DNA of 64,000 nucleotides from Tectiglobus sp965224045. GTDB taxonomy: Bacteria > Pseudomonadota > Alphaproteobacteria > Rhizobiales > Hyphomicrobiaceae. Below the pieces are notes generated by a model that was not told the origin of the DNA, ran no database searches, and worked only from the letters and a program-made list of their open reading frames with translations. Every line of letters starts with the position of its first letter. The stretch's first letter is position 1. A program made the translations under genes and the position numbers. The DNA lies in NCBI GenBank assembly GCA_965224045.1, contig CBDCYD010000004.1, positions 133,764 through 197,763 on the forward strand, given 5' to 3'. Below, piece by piece: positions 7,570 through 16,119 of this stretch.

Positions 7570-10500
7570 ACGGTGGCGGTTCTCGGCGTACCGCGGCCCC
7601 AGGTGGCGCTGAGCTGGTGGACGGTGCACTGGACGGCAGCTTGCGGTGCGCCGAAGTCCGTCGTTTGCTCGGCTGCGGTGTAGACGACCTCGGGTGCATC
7701 GACGTCCAGTGAGCGCACGACCGCGCCCTGATCGAGAATGTCGACGGCGTAGCGCTCGCTCGCTTCGGCGAGTGGTACTTCGACGACATCCCAACCATCG
7801 CCGCCAACGCGTGTACGGCGAAGCCAGCTGATGGTGAGATTGCCGGCGGCATCGCGGTGCCCGTGAACGTGTACCGGGCTCAACGGTCGTCGTCCGATAC
7901 CGGCAAACGCGTGCGTCGTCTGTGCAAAGGACGTGTGTCCTATATCGCGATGGGCCGGGCCGTAGCGCCAGTTGAGAGGCAAGTTGACCTGGTCCGGCGT
8001 GAGGTCAAGACGCAACAGAGAGGGATCGAGAACGACGATGCGTGCGCCGGGCAAAACGCCGAGCGGGTCCATGGCACCTTCGGTCCCCGCCTGGCCCCTG
8101 AGCAGCCCGCTGAGATCATAGGTCAGTTCATCGACAAGGGTCGCGGTTTCAAATTGCAGGATTTCCCAACCACCGGCCGCGTTGCGTATGGCGAGGGCGT
8201 TGGCGCCACCCAACACTTTGAGGCGGGAGGCCGATTGCAGACTGCCGGCATCGAGGCGGATACCAAGCGTTGTCGCGTAGTCCCAGCGGCCTTCCGGGCC
8301 GGCAGGCAATGTGGTTGTGGTCGTTCCGATGGTTGCAGGCGTTGTTGCTGTTGCCGCGAGCGTGAAACCGGTATCCGTCGGCGATCTGTAAAGGGCGAGA
8401 TTGCCAGGCCAAGGATTTTTCGACAGTGCGACGTAGGCTGCCGTGTCCGGCTCGTCGCCGCGCAGAATGGGTAGGTCGAGGAAGACGGAGTCGGCCTGGC
8501 CGACGATGGCGGCCGTCGGTGCTGTAAGCCGGCGCGCCGGGCCGGCTGCCGCCGCGTAGACGTAAGGGTCGATGCTGCGCGCTTCGATTTCGCGCGCGCC
8601 TCTGTCGCCGACGGCGGTGATGCGATAAAGGCGCTGGCGGCCGTCGGTCGGAAGGTCGATGAGATCGCCCGGCTCGGCCGCCAGGTCGGTTGGCGGCAAG
8701 ACGATTCGGGCTGCTTCCCGTGCTGCCCAGGCCTCGTGCAGCCAGCTTTCGCTGATACCGGCAGCCTGTTCGTCTTCGAGCACGATGGCGAGGTCGGCCT
8801 GTGCGACGCGGGCGCTGTGGACGGAGATGCGCCTCGCCTCAGCGACGGCACTGCGGTAATCACCCGTGATTGAGATGTAGCGCACCTTGGCTGCTGCCGG
8901 CAGATCGGTTTCCTGGCCACGTTTTCGCGAGACCACGTGGTCGCCCGGTTTTTCTTCGACGACCTCATCCGGTGGCAGCAATGCGATCGGGTCCTCACTG
9001 CCGCGATGGCGCGCGGTGATCATGCCACCGCTCTCCACGGCGTCGAAAAAGTAGGCGAGTTCGAGAGGCTGCAAGGCATCGCGGGCGGACATGATGCGAT
9101 CAATAACGTAACCCGGCAGGCTGCCTTCGAGCGCACTGGCATCGAATTCAGCAAAGCCGTAGTCGGCGACGATCTGACGGACGGCTTCGTCGAGCGGCAG
9201 GCTTGCAAAGCGCCCGTTGATCCAGTGGCCGAAGCGCCAGTTGGGCGCGTCGCCCCAGGTCGCCTCATCGGCCGGGAAGGCAGGATAGGGGCGTGCGTCC
9301 CAGGCGTAGACGTAGATGCGGTCGAGATCGACCATGCGGTCGCCATAGACCGACGAAATCGGATTGGTGCCGGAGACGTAGTCCTCGTGGGCGGGATCGA
9401 ATCCTTCGATCAAGGCCTGCAAATAGCGCCGCTGCATGAAGTCGTCCCGTCGCGCCTGGGCGTAGTAGGGCAGCGCGCTCTCGGAACTCTTCGGATCGAA
9501 AAAGACGTTCGGCTGGTTGGCACCCTTGTCGACCGCCGGACAGCCGGTTTCCATCAGCCAGATCGGTTTCGATTGCGGGACCCAAGGCGTTGCGCTGGTG
9601 CTCTCGACGCCGCCGGGGCGATCGAAGTGCGCATTTTCCCACCACGACTTGATGTCTTTATAGCGGAAGACCCATGGCTTGCCGGCGCCGTCGGTGATCG
9701 GCGTGCGCAGCTGTGCGTCGCGGTCCGCATCGCTGGCGTAGTGCCAGTCGAATCCTTCGCCGCCGGTGATGTTGGCCTTGAGATAATCGAGGTCATAAAT
9801 CGAGCGCGCGGTTGCAGCGTCGAGGTGGCCGCGGCCGTCGCGCCAATCGGACAGCGGCCAGTAAAGATCGATACCGATCGCGTCGATGTCGGGTGAGGCC
9901 CAAAGCGGGTCGAGATGGAAGTAGACATCGCCGCTGCCGTCTGCCGGCTGGTGGCCGAAGTATTCGCTCCAGTCGGCGGCATAGGTCACCTTGGTCGTGG
10001 TGCCGAGCACCGATTTAACGTCGGCGGCGAGCTGTACGAGGGCATCGACGAACGGATAGTGCGAAGCGCTGTCGCGCACCCAAGTGAGGCCGCGCAATTC
10101 TGTTCCGATCAGAAAGGTGTCGACGCCGCCGGCCGCCTTCGCAAGGTGCGCGTGATGGAGGACGAAGCGCCGGAAGCTCCATTCGGCCGGGCCCGTGTAG
10201 GTGACGTTTTCGCCGGATACCGAAAAATCACCGATTGATGCGGCACCGATAAACTGGGCAACTTGCGTGCCGGCAGCAGCGGTCCGGTCCGGTGTGCCGG
10301 GAACGCCCGGCGCAGGGTCGCACGTGATGCGCCCGCGCCAGGGATAAGCCGGTTGCGAACCCGCGCCGGTGTAGGGATCGGGGTTGGTGTTGGCGTCCGC
10401 GACATCCATCAGGATAAATGGCGTCAGCGCGACGGAGATACCGCGGGCGTTAAGGTCCTTGATGGCGGCGACGACTGTCTCATCCGACGGTGTGCCGCCA

Positions 10501-11537
10501 TAGGCCGGACGCCCGTCCTTCTCACTTACGACGTGAGCGCTCGCGCGCGTTTGGCCGGCAACATTCCAGACCAACGGCTGGGTGAGCTTGTCGGTTCCTT
10601 CGACGCCAGGGCGGATCTCACAATGGTCTGCCCGCAGATCGGTTCCAAACCAACTGACCACCAGCGACACGTTTTCGACGCCGGGTAATGTCGTCTCCAA
10701 CTGGTCCATCGCCGCTTCCCAATTGGTGGCGGCGAGGCGGGTGTTGACGTTTTCGGCAAGGGTCGTGGCACCGGCACCGTTACGCGTCACCGGCTCGGTT
10801 GCGTAGACGAACTCGCCGGCTCCGGGAATGACGACGACGCCCCGGACCTGATCGAGAAAGTCATCGACTGCGCGGAAGATCTCGAAGGAGAGTTGCGGCA
10901 GGCGGTTTCCGAAGGGCGCCAGAGCCAGGTGCTCGAATACGACGTAGGCGACGCCGCGGTAGGCCGGCGCATTGTCTGTTCCCTCGCGGGAGACAATCAG
11001 GCCGTCGGCATCCTGTGACTCGGAGCCGGTGTAGAAGCGATAGGTGACGTTGGTCAGATCGAGTTCTTCGCCATCGGCCCAGATGCGGCCCAGACCGGAA
11101 ACTTCGCCCTCGCAGATCGCAACCGCGAAATTGGCGAAGTAGGCAAAGGTGGTTTGCGATTGCGCGGTGCCGGCTGGTGCTGCGAACGCACCGCCCAATC
11201 CCTTCCCGCCGCCGCCTGCCTCTTCAGTCGTTGCGACCTCTTCGAAGTCGGTCGCCCAGATCACCTGGCCGCCGAGACGGGCGCGGCCGTAAAGGCGCGG
11301 AATGGGCGCGCCTTCGCGCGAGGCCATGACGCGTAAATCATCGAGGCGGGGCCCCTCCCGCGCCTGGGTCTGGCCCGAGCCGCCGAATAACGCCTGGTCG
11401 ACGAAGGCACCGGCCAGTGCGCCGACCTGAGATCCGATCGTAGCACCGGAGAGGGTCGCGCCGAACACGGAAAGCCCGCCCGGCAGGAGTGCCGAACCGG
11501 CAACCGCGCCAGCCGCAGAGAGTGCGAGCGTTGCCAT
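7566..11537 (-). CDS. GTA orfg15: TIM-barrel tail-tip/host-specificity protein
   Basis: 1323 residues, the full length expected for the RcGTA megatron (Rcc01698 homologue). The N-terminus is hydrophobic and Ala/Gly rich (1-50), followed by tail-hub domains. A glycosidase-like TIM-barrel region at about 400-720 contains NARGISVALTPFILMD, FLIGTELRGL and GIDLYWPLSDWRDG. Phage-tail-3/gp13-like domains at about 780-1000 and C-terminal beta-rich receptor-binding domains follow. In RcGTA it forms the baseplate tip that contacts and penetrates the recipient envelope. It lies 18 bases after orfg14. Its stop codon lies in repeat A1. Confidence 0.95.
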   Translation of the reverse strand: MATLALSAAGAVAGSALLPGGLSVFGATLSGATIGSQVGALAGAFVDQALFGGSGQTQAREGPRLDDLRVMASREGAPIPRLYGRARLGGQVIWATDFEEVATTEEAGGGGKGLGGAFAAPAGTAQSQTTFAYFANFAVAICEGEVSGLGRIWADGEELDLTNVTYRFYTGSESQDADGLIVSREGTDNAPAYRGVAYVVFEHLALAPFGNRLPQLSFEIFRAVDDFLDQVRGVVVIPGAGEFVYATEPVTRNGAGATTLAENVNTRLAATNWEAAMDQLETTLPGVENVSLVVSWFGTDLRADHCEIRPGVEGTDKLTQPLVWNVAGQTRASAHVVSEKDGRPAYGGTPSDETVVAAIKDLNARGISVALTPFILMDVADANTNPDPYTGAGSQPAYPWRGRITCDPAPGVPGTPDRTAAAGTQVAQFIGAASIGDFSVSGENVTYTGPAEWSFRRFVLHHAHLAKAAGGVDTFLIGTELRGLTWVRDSASHYPFVDALVQLAADVKSVLGTTTKVTYAADWSEYFGHQPADGSGDVYFHLDPLWASPDIDAIGIDLYWPLSDWRDGRGHLDAATARSIYDLDYLKANITGGEGFDWHYASDADRDAQLRTPITDGAGKPWVFRYKDIKSWWENAHFDRPGGVESTSATPWVPQSKPIWLMETGCPAVDKGANQPNVFFDPKSSESALPYYAQARRDDFMQRRYLQALIEGFDPAHEDYVSGTNPISSVYGDRMVDLDRIYVYAWDARPYPAFPADEATWGDAPNWRFGHWINGRFASLPLDEAVRQIVADYGFAEFDASALEGSLPGYVIDRIMSARDALQPLELAYFFDAVESGGMITARHRGSEDPIALLPPDEVVEEKPGDHVVSRKRGQETDLPAAAKVRYISITGDYRSAVAEARRISVHSARVAQADLAIVLEDEQAAGISESWLHEAWAAREAARIVLPPTDLAAEPGDLIDLPTDGRQRLYRITAVGDRGAREIEARSIDPYVYAAAAGPARRLTAPTAAIVGQADSVFLDLPILRGDEPDTAAYVALSKNPWPGNLALYRSPTDTGFTLAATATTPATIGTTTTTLPAGPEGRWDYATTLGIRLDAGSLQSASRLKVLGGANALAIRNAAGGWEILQFETATLVDELTYDLSGLLRGQAGTEGAMDPLGVLPGARIVVLDPSLLRLDLTPDQVNLPLNWRYGPAHRDIGHTSFAQTTHAFAGIGRRPLSPVHVHGHRDAAGNLTISWLRRTRVGGDGWDVVEVPLAEASERYAVDILDQGAVVRSLDVDAPEVVYTAAEQTTDFGAPQAAVQCTVHQLSATWGRGTPRTATV

Positions 11538-11555
11538 CGTAAGCCAAGATCTCCG

Positions 11556-12002
11556 TCAGTCAGATAGGTCCGGAAAGCAGAACACGCCCGCGATGCGGCG
11601 GCGCCACCAGGGGACCAGTGCAACCTCGGTCGCAGGCCCGCTCTGGGCAGCATGGACGAACTTGGCGGCATCGGTCAGGATGCCGGCGTGTTTGGCAGGT
11701 AGACCGGCCCGCAAGCGGAAGATGAGGATGTCGCCCGGCCGGCGCGCGTCGATTGGGAGCCGCAACGCATGCTTGGCGGCTGCCAGCAGCAATGTCTCGC
11801 GTCCGCCGGCCTCGGCCCAGTCCGCCGAGTAGGCCGGTGGCGGTTCCGGCTCGCGGCCGTAGACTTCGCGCCAAACACCTCGCACGAGACCGAGGCAGTC
11901 GGCACCGATTCCCTTGACGCTCGCCTGATGATGATAGGGCGTGCCGATCCAGCTTCTCGCGATGTCGATGACGTCGGCTCGGGTGACTGAGTTGGTTGTC
12001 AT
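11556..12002 (-). CDS. GTA orfg14: NlpC/P60-family cell-wall peptidase
   Basis: 148 residues. Predicted catalytic C36 is in GADCLGLV; the histidine is in PAKHAGIL, followed by FVHAAQ. NlpC/P60 peptidases cut peptide cross-links of peptidoglycan, and in RcGTA this protein sits in the baseplate to open the recipient wall. ATG 12002 overlaps the stop of orfg13 as TGATG; an in-frame GTG lies three bases earlier. It is one of the overlapping tail-tip genes orfg12 to orfg15. Confidence 0.93.
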   Translation of the reverse strand: MTTNSVTRADVIDIARSWIGTPYHHQASVKGIGADCLGLVRGVWREVYGREPEPPPAYSADWAEAGGRETLLLAAAKHALRLPIDARRPGDILIFRLRAGLPAKHAGILTDAAKFVHAAQSGPATEVALVPWWRRRIAGVFCFPDLSD

Positions 12003-12865
12003 CACCGTGCTCCGCGCACGTATGATGTCACCACATCCATGCCCGGGATGTGGGGAAAGCCGCGGTAGTTTTCGACGTTGTCGAACTTGTCCCGGCAGGT
12101 CGCCAGGATCTTGTCGCAGCCGGCGGTCAACGTTACGGCATCGGACACGGCAACGTCGCGCGCCGGCTCGCGCCAGAGTTCGACGACGCGGCCGTGGGTT
12201 GTGGCGTCATGCCGGCGGATCTCGAAGGACTGGTTTTGATTGCTGCCGGTGTCAAACCTGAGGAGGCCGCGGGTGAACCAACCGGAGCCGAAACTGCCAA
12301 TGCCGGCGACAACGAACGTGCGCGGGTTGAGAATTTCATCAACCGTGCCGCTACCGCGATTGGCGATGCTTTCCAGGTCGACCCTGCACCGGCCGTCGCC
12401 AAGCACTGCATCGCAGGCGAACTGATAGAGGCGACCTTGTGGTTGCTGCAGATAGTGTGCAAGGCCGCGGACCTCGGCAGTGAAGGCACCGTCGCTGCGC
12501 CGGACTTCACCGAGGCTGCCCTTTCGCATCAAGAGGCGCTGCGAGACGTCCTGCCAGTTGACGCGTAAAATTTCGATGATGGCATCGTCGTAGAGCCCGG
12601 CCAGGAGGTCTTGCTCGTCGAGGCGATCGGAGGTCACCGCGCCGGCGACGTCTAGATCGTCGACGTTGAGGCCGATGCTTTCCTTAACTTCGCTCGCGGT
12701 GAAGCCTTCGACGGCTTCGAATGTCGTGGTGTCGAAAACCAGGGCGTGATCGTGATCAGTAAAACCGAGGACAACGCCGTCGCGACGCGTCAGCCGCCAA
12801 CACCAGCAAAGCGTCGTTGCCCCGGTATCAAGATGGTCCTGGAGGCCCGTCGGCAACGTCTTCAT
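12002..12865 (-). CDS. GTA orfg13: baseplate hub protein (DUF2163/phage BR0599 family)
   Basis: 287 residues with the N-terminal DUF2163 fold (TGATTLCWCWRLTRRDG) and a C-terminal BR0599 domain. Four cysteines in the C-terminal half (C151, C160, C250, C257, spaced CX8C and CX6C) could hold a metal or iron-sulfur site, as proposed for tail hub proteins of this family. The start overlaps the orfg12 stop by four bases (ATGA). It probably joins the tail tube end to the peptidase and tip protein. Confidence 0.92.
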   Translation of the reverse strand: MKTLPTGLQDHLDTGATTLCWCWRLTRRDGVVLGFTDHDHALVFDTTTFEAVEGFTASEVKESIGLNVDDLDVAGAVTSDRLDEQDLLAGLYDDAIIEILRVNWQDVSQRLLMRKGSLGEVRRSDGAFTAEVRGLAHYLQQPQGRLYQFACDAVLGDGRCRVDLESIANRGSGTVDEILNPRTFVVAGIGSFGSGWFTRGLLRFDTGSNQNQSFEIRRHDATTHGRVVELWREPARDVAVSDAVTLTAGCDKILATCRDKFDNVENYRGFPHIPGMDVVTSYVRGAR

Positions 12866-13500
12866 GGCCGCACCTCGATGATCGGAATCGACGGGATCGC
12901 ACCGTGGCGAAACCCCTGCACGCTGATTTCAAGCTTGTCGGTGTCGAAGCGAACAGGCACGTCGAAGGTGTAGCCGGCGGTAATGCTGGTGCCAGGTGCC
13001 GGCACGTGGCCGGCGAGAAAGCTGATCACGCCGGATTCGGAGTTCACTGCAAATGCTGTGCCTTGCGTCTGAGCCAGACTGTCGACGGCGACAATCACGC
13101 TGCCCGCAACCGGCTTCGAGATGGTTCGCACCCAGGGTGCATCGGGACCGCCGTACGTTTTGATCAGCTGAAAGGCGGTGGTCGTGCCATCGCCGGTCGC
13201 GATGGCCTGATCGTCGTTTGCCGGTGTCGCTTCGGGCGGGCATGACTTCCAGTCCGAGGGATCACGCCAGCGAAAGCCATACAGGCGACCGCGGCGCTCT
13301 TCGAAGAATGCGATAACCGCGTGCAACTCGTCGAGTGTGCGAACGCCGTAGCCTGCATTGTAGATGCGTCGTGAATCGGCCCAGCGCGTGTTGCGTTGCT
13401 CATGGCCGGAGCCGAGCGTGACAATTTCCGTACGCCGCTCGGGCCCGCCTGTCGCGCCGCGCGCAACGGCTGTCGGAAAACGTACCTCGTGAAAATTCAT
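12862..13500 (-). CDS. GTA orfg12: distal tail protein (DUF2460)
   Basis: 212 residues from MNFHEVRFPTAVARGA, which matches the usual DUF2460 N-terminus. The N-terminal part (GGPERRTEIVTLGSGHEQRN) forms the ring at the tail end, and the central FRWRDPSDWKS motif is typical. The frame is open further upstream, but that region overlaps orfg11 and does not match the family. It ends in an ATGA overlap with orfg13. Confidence 0.93.
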   Translation of the reverse strand: MNFHEVRFPTAVARGATGGPERRTEIVTLGSGHEQRNTRWADSRRIYNAGYGVRTLDELHAVIAFFEERRGRLYGFRWRDPSDWKSCPPEATPANDDQAIATGDGTTTAFQLIKTYGGPDAPWVRTISKPVAGSVIVAVDSLAQTQGTAFAVNSESGVISFLAGHVPAPGTSITAGYTFDVPVRFDTDKLEISVQGFRHGAIPSIPIIEVRP

Positions 13501-13537
13501 TGCGTTCTCCGTATGGTTCGGCTGCCGTCCGTTCGGC

Positions 13538-14125
13538 TCAAAGAATGCGCTGGCCGCGACCGACTGCCCGGGACAACAGCGCCGCGATCTGGGCTTCCGA
13601 GCGGGCAAAGCTTTCGGCGTCCGGGGTGGAAACGTTGAAGGTGATGTTGAGGGCGCTGGCGCCGGCTGCGGCGACGCCGAGGCGGCCGTCGGCCCCGCGG
13701 CGCAATGGCAGGATGGCTTCGGTACCGCGCTCACCCATCACGCCAGTGCGGCCGCCGGCGAGAGGAAAGTAGGTTGGCGACGAGACGATGCCGCCGCCGG
13801 CGAACGGTACCGGCAGGGCACGGCGGTTGCTGCCAACGCCAGGGCCTATCGCACCGGCCGCAAAGCCACCGTTGAAGATCCGGCCGAAGGCTTGTTCGAG
13901 CGGTTTGAAGGCGGCGCGAAAGGCGAGTTGGGAAAGGCGTTGTGCGAGAGAGCGAAGCACGTCACCGAAATCGCGGCCACGTAGAATCAGGCCTTCGAAG
14001 GCTTGCGTGAGAGTGCGGCCGAACTGTTCGCCGAAGGAGGCGACGCGTACCAGGGCGCGCTGCAACGGCACCGTGTCGGCATCAACCGTTACTGTCCATC
14101 TGTCGAGGTCTTCGTCCAAGGTCAT
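13538..14125 (-). CDS. GTA orfg11: short tail tape-measure protein
   Basis: 195 residues, short as in other GTAs with brief tails. The N-terminal half is helical (FGEQFGRTLTQAFEGLILRG and DVLRSLAQRLSQLAFRAAF), and a glycine/alanine-rich C-terminal half contains FAGGGIVSSPTYFPLAGG and GERGTEAILPLRRG, both characteristic of this family. ATG 14125 overlaps the orfg10.1 stop by four bases. It determines tail length and may contribute to the injection channel. Confidence 0.92.
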   Translation of the reverse strand: MTLDEDLDRWTVTVDADTVPLQRALVRVASFGEQFGRTLTQAFEGLILRGRDFGDVLRSLAQRLSQLAFRAAFKPLEQAFGRIFNGGFAAGAIGPGVGSNRRALPVPFAGGGIVSSPTYFPLAGGRTGVMGERGTEAILPLRRGADGRLGVAAAGASALNITFNVSTPDAESFARSEAQIAALLSRAVGRGQRIL

Positions 14126-14346
14126 TCCTCCGGAGGATTTGTCTGGTCCGGGAATCGCGCCATCAACCTGTCAAGGTCCGATCGTGCCGGCGGCGCGGTG
14201 GCCGGGTCCTGCAATGCCCGGGCGGCGATTGCCAGTTCGCGCGGCGTCGTTTGCCAGAGTTCTCGCGGTGAGAGACCGAGCACGCAAAGTCCGAACGCGG
14301 TCACGTCGTCCCATGGAAAGGGCTGGTGAAAGGGTCGGTCGGGCAC
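14122..14346 (-). CDS. GTA orfg10.1: tail assembly chaperone, possibly read by -1 frameshift from orfg10
   Basis: 74 residues from GTG 14346, matching the Phage_TAC_6 (DUF2376) family: FPWDDVTAFGLCVLGLSPRELWQTTPRELAIA. The only start candidate is a GTG one base after GGGAGG, too close for ordinary initiation. The frame overlaps orfg10 by 46 bases in the -1 register, and two CCCTTTC heptamers lie in the overlap. The protein may therefore be made as a C-terminal extension of orfg10, as with G/GT tail chaperones of siphophages. It overlaps orfg11 as ATGA. Confidence 0.85.
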   Translation of the reverse strand: MPDRPFHQPFPWDDVTAFGLCVLGLSPRELWQTTPRELAIAARALQDPATAPPARSDLDRLMARFPDQTNPPEE

Positions 14347-14711
14347 ACCTCCCGGTGTGCCTTCGGCCGCGTTTCAGGCGGCTTCGTCGATGTTGGCGGC
14401 GTTTCGGCGGAGAATGTCGCCTCCAGTAGTTCGGCGACAGCGGCAATGTAGCCGGCAGCACCGCCCTGGCAGCGCATTTGTGCAACTGCGTCATCGGACA
14501 GATCCTCGCCGGCTCCGCGCAGGCCTGCTCCCAGAATGCGGATAGCGTCTCGCGACGAGAGGCGACCGTCTCCGAAGCGTTGTGCCAACGCGAGCATATC
14601 TTCATCGCCGAACGCTGTTTCGAGTTCGGCCAGGGCGCCGAGTGTGAGGCACATGCGATAGGTCCTACCGTCGAGGCAAATGTCGACTTCACCACGGTGC
14701 TTGTTGGCCAT
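14301..14711 (-). CDS. GTA orfg10: tail assembly chaperone (Phage_TAC_11-like)
   Basis: 136 residues. The conserved part is residues 1-95 (HRGEVDICLDGRTYRMCLTLGALAELETAFG and ILGAGLRGAGEDLSDDAV), the GTA family chaperone domain. Residues 100-136 are low-complexity, Pro/Thr-rich and overlap orfg10.1. They contain the two C-CCT-TTC contexts at codons 127-128 and 131-132. It lies 57 bases after orfg9. In siphophages the equivalent protein coats the tape measure during tail assembly. Confidence 0.9.
   Translation of the reverse strand: MANKHRGEVDICLDGRTYRMCLTLGALAELETAFGDEDMLALAQRFGDGRLSSRDAIRILGAGLRGAGEDLSDDAVAQMRCQGGAAGYIAAVAELLEATFSAETPPTSTKPPETRPKAHREVCPTDPFTSPFHGTT
14316..14334 (-). promoter_or_regulatory. 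Candidate programmed -1 frameshift site, two CCCTTTC heptamers
   Basis: On the minus strand CCCTTTC occurs at 14334-14328 and again at 14322-14316. In the orfg10 frame both are read C-CCT-TTC, i.e. X-XXY-YYZ, so slippage gives CCC-TTT and enters the orfg10.1 frame. A shift at the first site would give a fusion of about 196 residues. Confidence 0.55.
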
Positions 14712-14768
14712 GGGTCGTTGTCTCCGCGATCAGACGGTTGCCAGGAGGGGCGGTATCGGCCGGCCGCG

Positions 14769-15182
14769 TCAGAGCGCGGTAAAGCTCAGAGGTCCTGCAG
14801 ATTCGAGACTGATCTCGAACGCCAGTTCACCGTCGTGACGGCCCGTCAGCTCAAGGCTTGAAATCTGAAACGCGCCCTCGACCTCGCCGAAGTCCGGCAC
14901 GATCACCTGCCAATCGCGGATCTCGCCGTCGAAGAAGGTCTGGCGCATGGTTTCGTCCGTGGCCGCGTCCTTGAAGATGCCGGCGCCGGCAATGCGGGCC
15001 GTTTTGACGCCGGCACCGGCCAGCAATTCGCGCCATTCGCCAACCGATTCCTGATGCGTGATGTCGACGGTCTCGGAATTGAACGCAATGGAGCGCGATC
15101 TCAATCCGGCAACGGTAACAAACGCGCCGGCGCCGGATGTGTCGACCTTGAGGAGTAGGTCCTTGCCCTTTTGTGCCGCCAT
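14769..15182 (-). CDS. GTA orfg9: major tail tube protein (TP901-1 family)
   Basis: 137 residues of the expected length. It opens MAAQKGKDLLLKVDTSGAG, typical of TP901-1-type tail tube subunits. FNSETVDITHQES and DWQVIVPDFGEVEGAFQ match the conserved beta-sandwich. AGGAG lies eight bases before the ATG. It polymerises to form the tail tube. Confidence 0.94.
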   Translation of the reverse strand: MAAQKGKDLLLKVDTSGAGAFVTVAGLRSRSIAFNSETVDITHQESVGEWRELLAGAGVKTARIAGAGIFKDAATDETMRQTFFDGEIRDWQVIVPDFGEVEGAFQISSLELTGRHDGELAFEISLESAGPLSFTAL

Positions 15183-15236
15183 TGGCGCTCTCCTGGTTTG
15201 CTCATGATGATTTGCATTGCCGGTAGGATCGCTGGA

Positions 15237-15647
15237 TCACGCGACAGCTTCGGTGACTGCGCGAAAGCGCACGATGCCACGCACCGTTTCGCCGTCGGGA
15301 TCGCGGCGGGTCTCGGAGAACTCGTGGCGCAGGTTGACGAGGTGGTAGCCTGCAAGCGCCAGGGCCCGGTCGTGCAATCGCGCGCGAATGGCCGCCATAA
15401 TGCTTTGTGCTTGCTTGCGCCCGGCCGCCTGGGACCAGACATTGAGGGTAACGAGATGCTCGCCGCCGTCACCGCTGCCGGTCGACCAGTCACGCTCGGT
15501 GGTCTGACCGATGGTCACGTACGGAAAGCTCGAGCCGCGCGGGACATGATCGTAGACATGCATACCGCCGAGCAAGCCTGTGACCTCCGTGTCGCCAATC
15601 AAAGCTGCGTAAATCGCGCGCTGCAGGGCCCATCCAGCCGTTTCCAT
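15237..15647 (-). CDS. GTA orfg8: tail terminator protein (DUF3168)
   Basis: 136 residues from METAGWALQRAIYAALIGD. Family motifs are VYDHVPRGSSFPYVTIGQ and LNVWSQAAGRKQAQSIM. ATG 15647 has GAGG seven bases upstream. Another ATG six bases earlier directly abuts that GAGGA and overlaps the stop of the 47-codon frame 15650-15793, so the later start is preferred. It caps the growing tail before head joining. Confidence 0.92.
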   Translation of the reverse strand: METAGWALQRAIYAALIGDTEVTGLLGGMHVYDHVPRGSSFPYVTIGQTTERDWSTGSGDGGEHLVTLNVWSQAAGRKQAQSIMAAIRARLHDRALALAGYHLVNLRHEFSETRRDPDGETVRGIVRFRAVTEAVA

Positions 15648-15649
15648 GA

Positions 15650-15793
15650 TCATTCCTCGTCTCGCGATCGGTTGGTGCTGTTGCTGCCGACTGGCCTTGA
15701 AATCCTCGGCGTGCGAAGCTGTTCGCGCAGGCGCGCAAGAGCCGGTGGCGCCTGCGTGCGGGCGAGGCCGGAAATGCGGACAGCGAGCCTCAT
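15650..15793 (-). CDS. Small ORF between orfg7 and orfg8, possible HK97-gp10 remnant
   Basis: A 47-codon frame whose ATG overlaps the orfg7 stop (ATGA) and whose TGA overlaps the ATG at 15653. The peptide (start MRLAVRISGLARTQAPPALA) resembles the first strand and helix of HK97-gp10-type neck proteins, which occupy this position between head closure and tail terminator genes in siphophages. It is too short for that fold, so it may be a shortened relic kept for translational coupling, or a genuine small protein. I cannot assign a function. Confidence 0.45.
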   Translation of the reverse strand: MRLAVRISGLARTQAPPALARLREQLRTPRISRPVGSNSTNRSRDEE

Positions 15794-16119
15794 GGTCCCG
15801 AAACCTCACAGGTACAGACCAACCATCGCCGGCGACCGTCTTGGTCTTGCGCCGAAACGATGTCGTGGACTGAGCCGGCAACGATGATCCGCATGCCGGG
15901 CGTGACGTCGTTGCGATAGCGCATCGTGACACGCACTCTCGCGTGCGCCCGGTCCGCATCGGCATTGAGTGCTTCGTCACCGCCGAGGCCTTCGATGCGC
16001 GCCCAAACGCTTGCCACCGCTTGCCACGTGACCGTCGCCGTACCGCCCTCGTCATCGACGCGCAGCGGTTGCTCGATGGTTATCCTGCGGCGCAGGTCTC
16101 CTGGCCGAGGTCGTGTCAT
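15790..16119 (-). CDS. GTA orfg7: head closure/head-tail adaptor protein
   Basis: 109 residues, SPP1 gp16/PF05521 type: MTRPRPGDLRRRITIEQP, then WARIEGLGGDEALNADADRAHARVRVTMRYR. Length and motifs match the head closure protein of RcGTA. The ATG overlaps the orfg6 stop by four bases (ATGA), and its own stop overlaps the start of the 47-codon frame. It forms the ring under the head-tail connector. Confidence 0.92.
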   Translation of the reverse strand: MTRPRPGDLRRRITIEQPLRVDDEGGTATVTWQAVASVWARIEGLGGDEALNADADRAHARVRVTMRYRNDVTPGMRIIVAGSVHDIVSAQDQDGRRRWLVCTCEVSGP

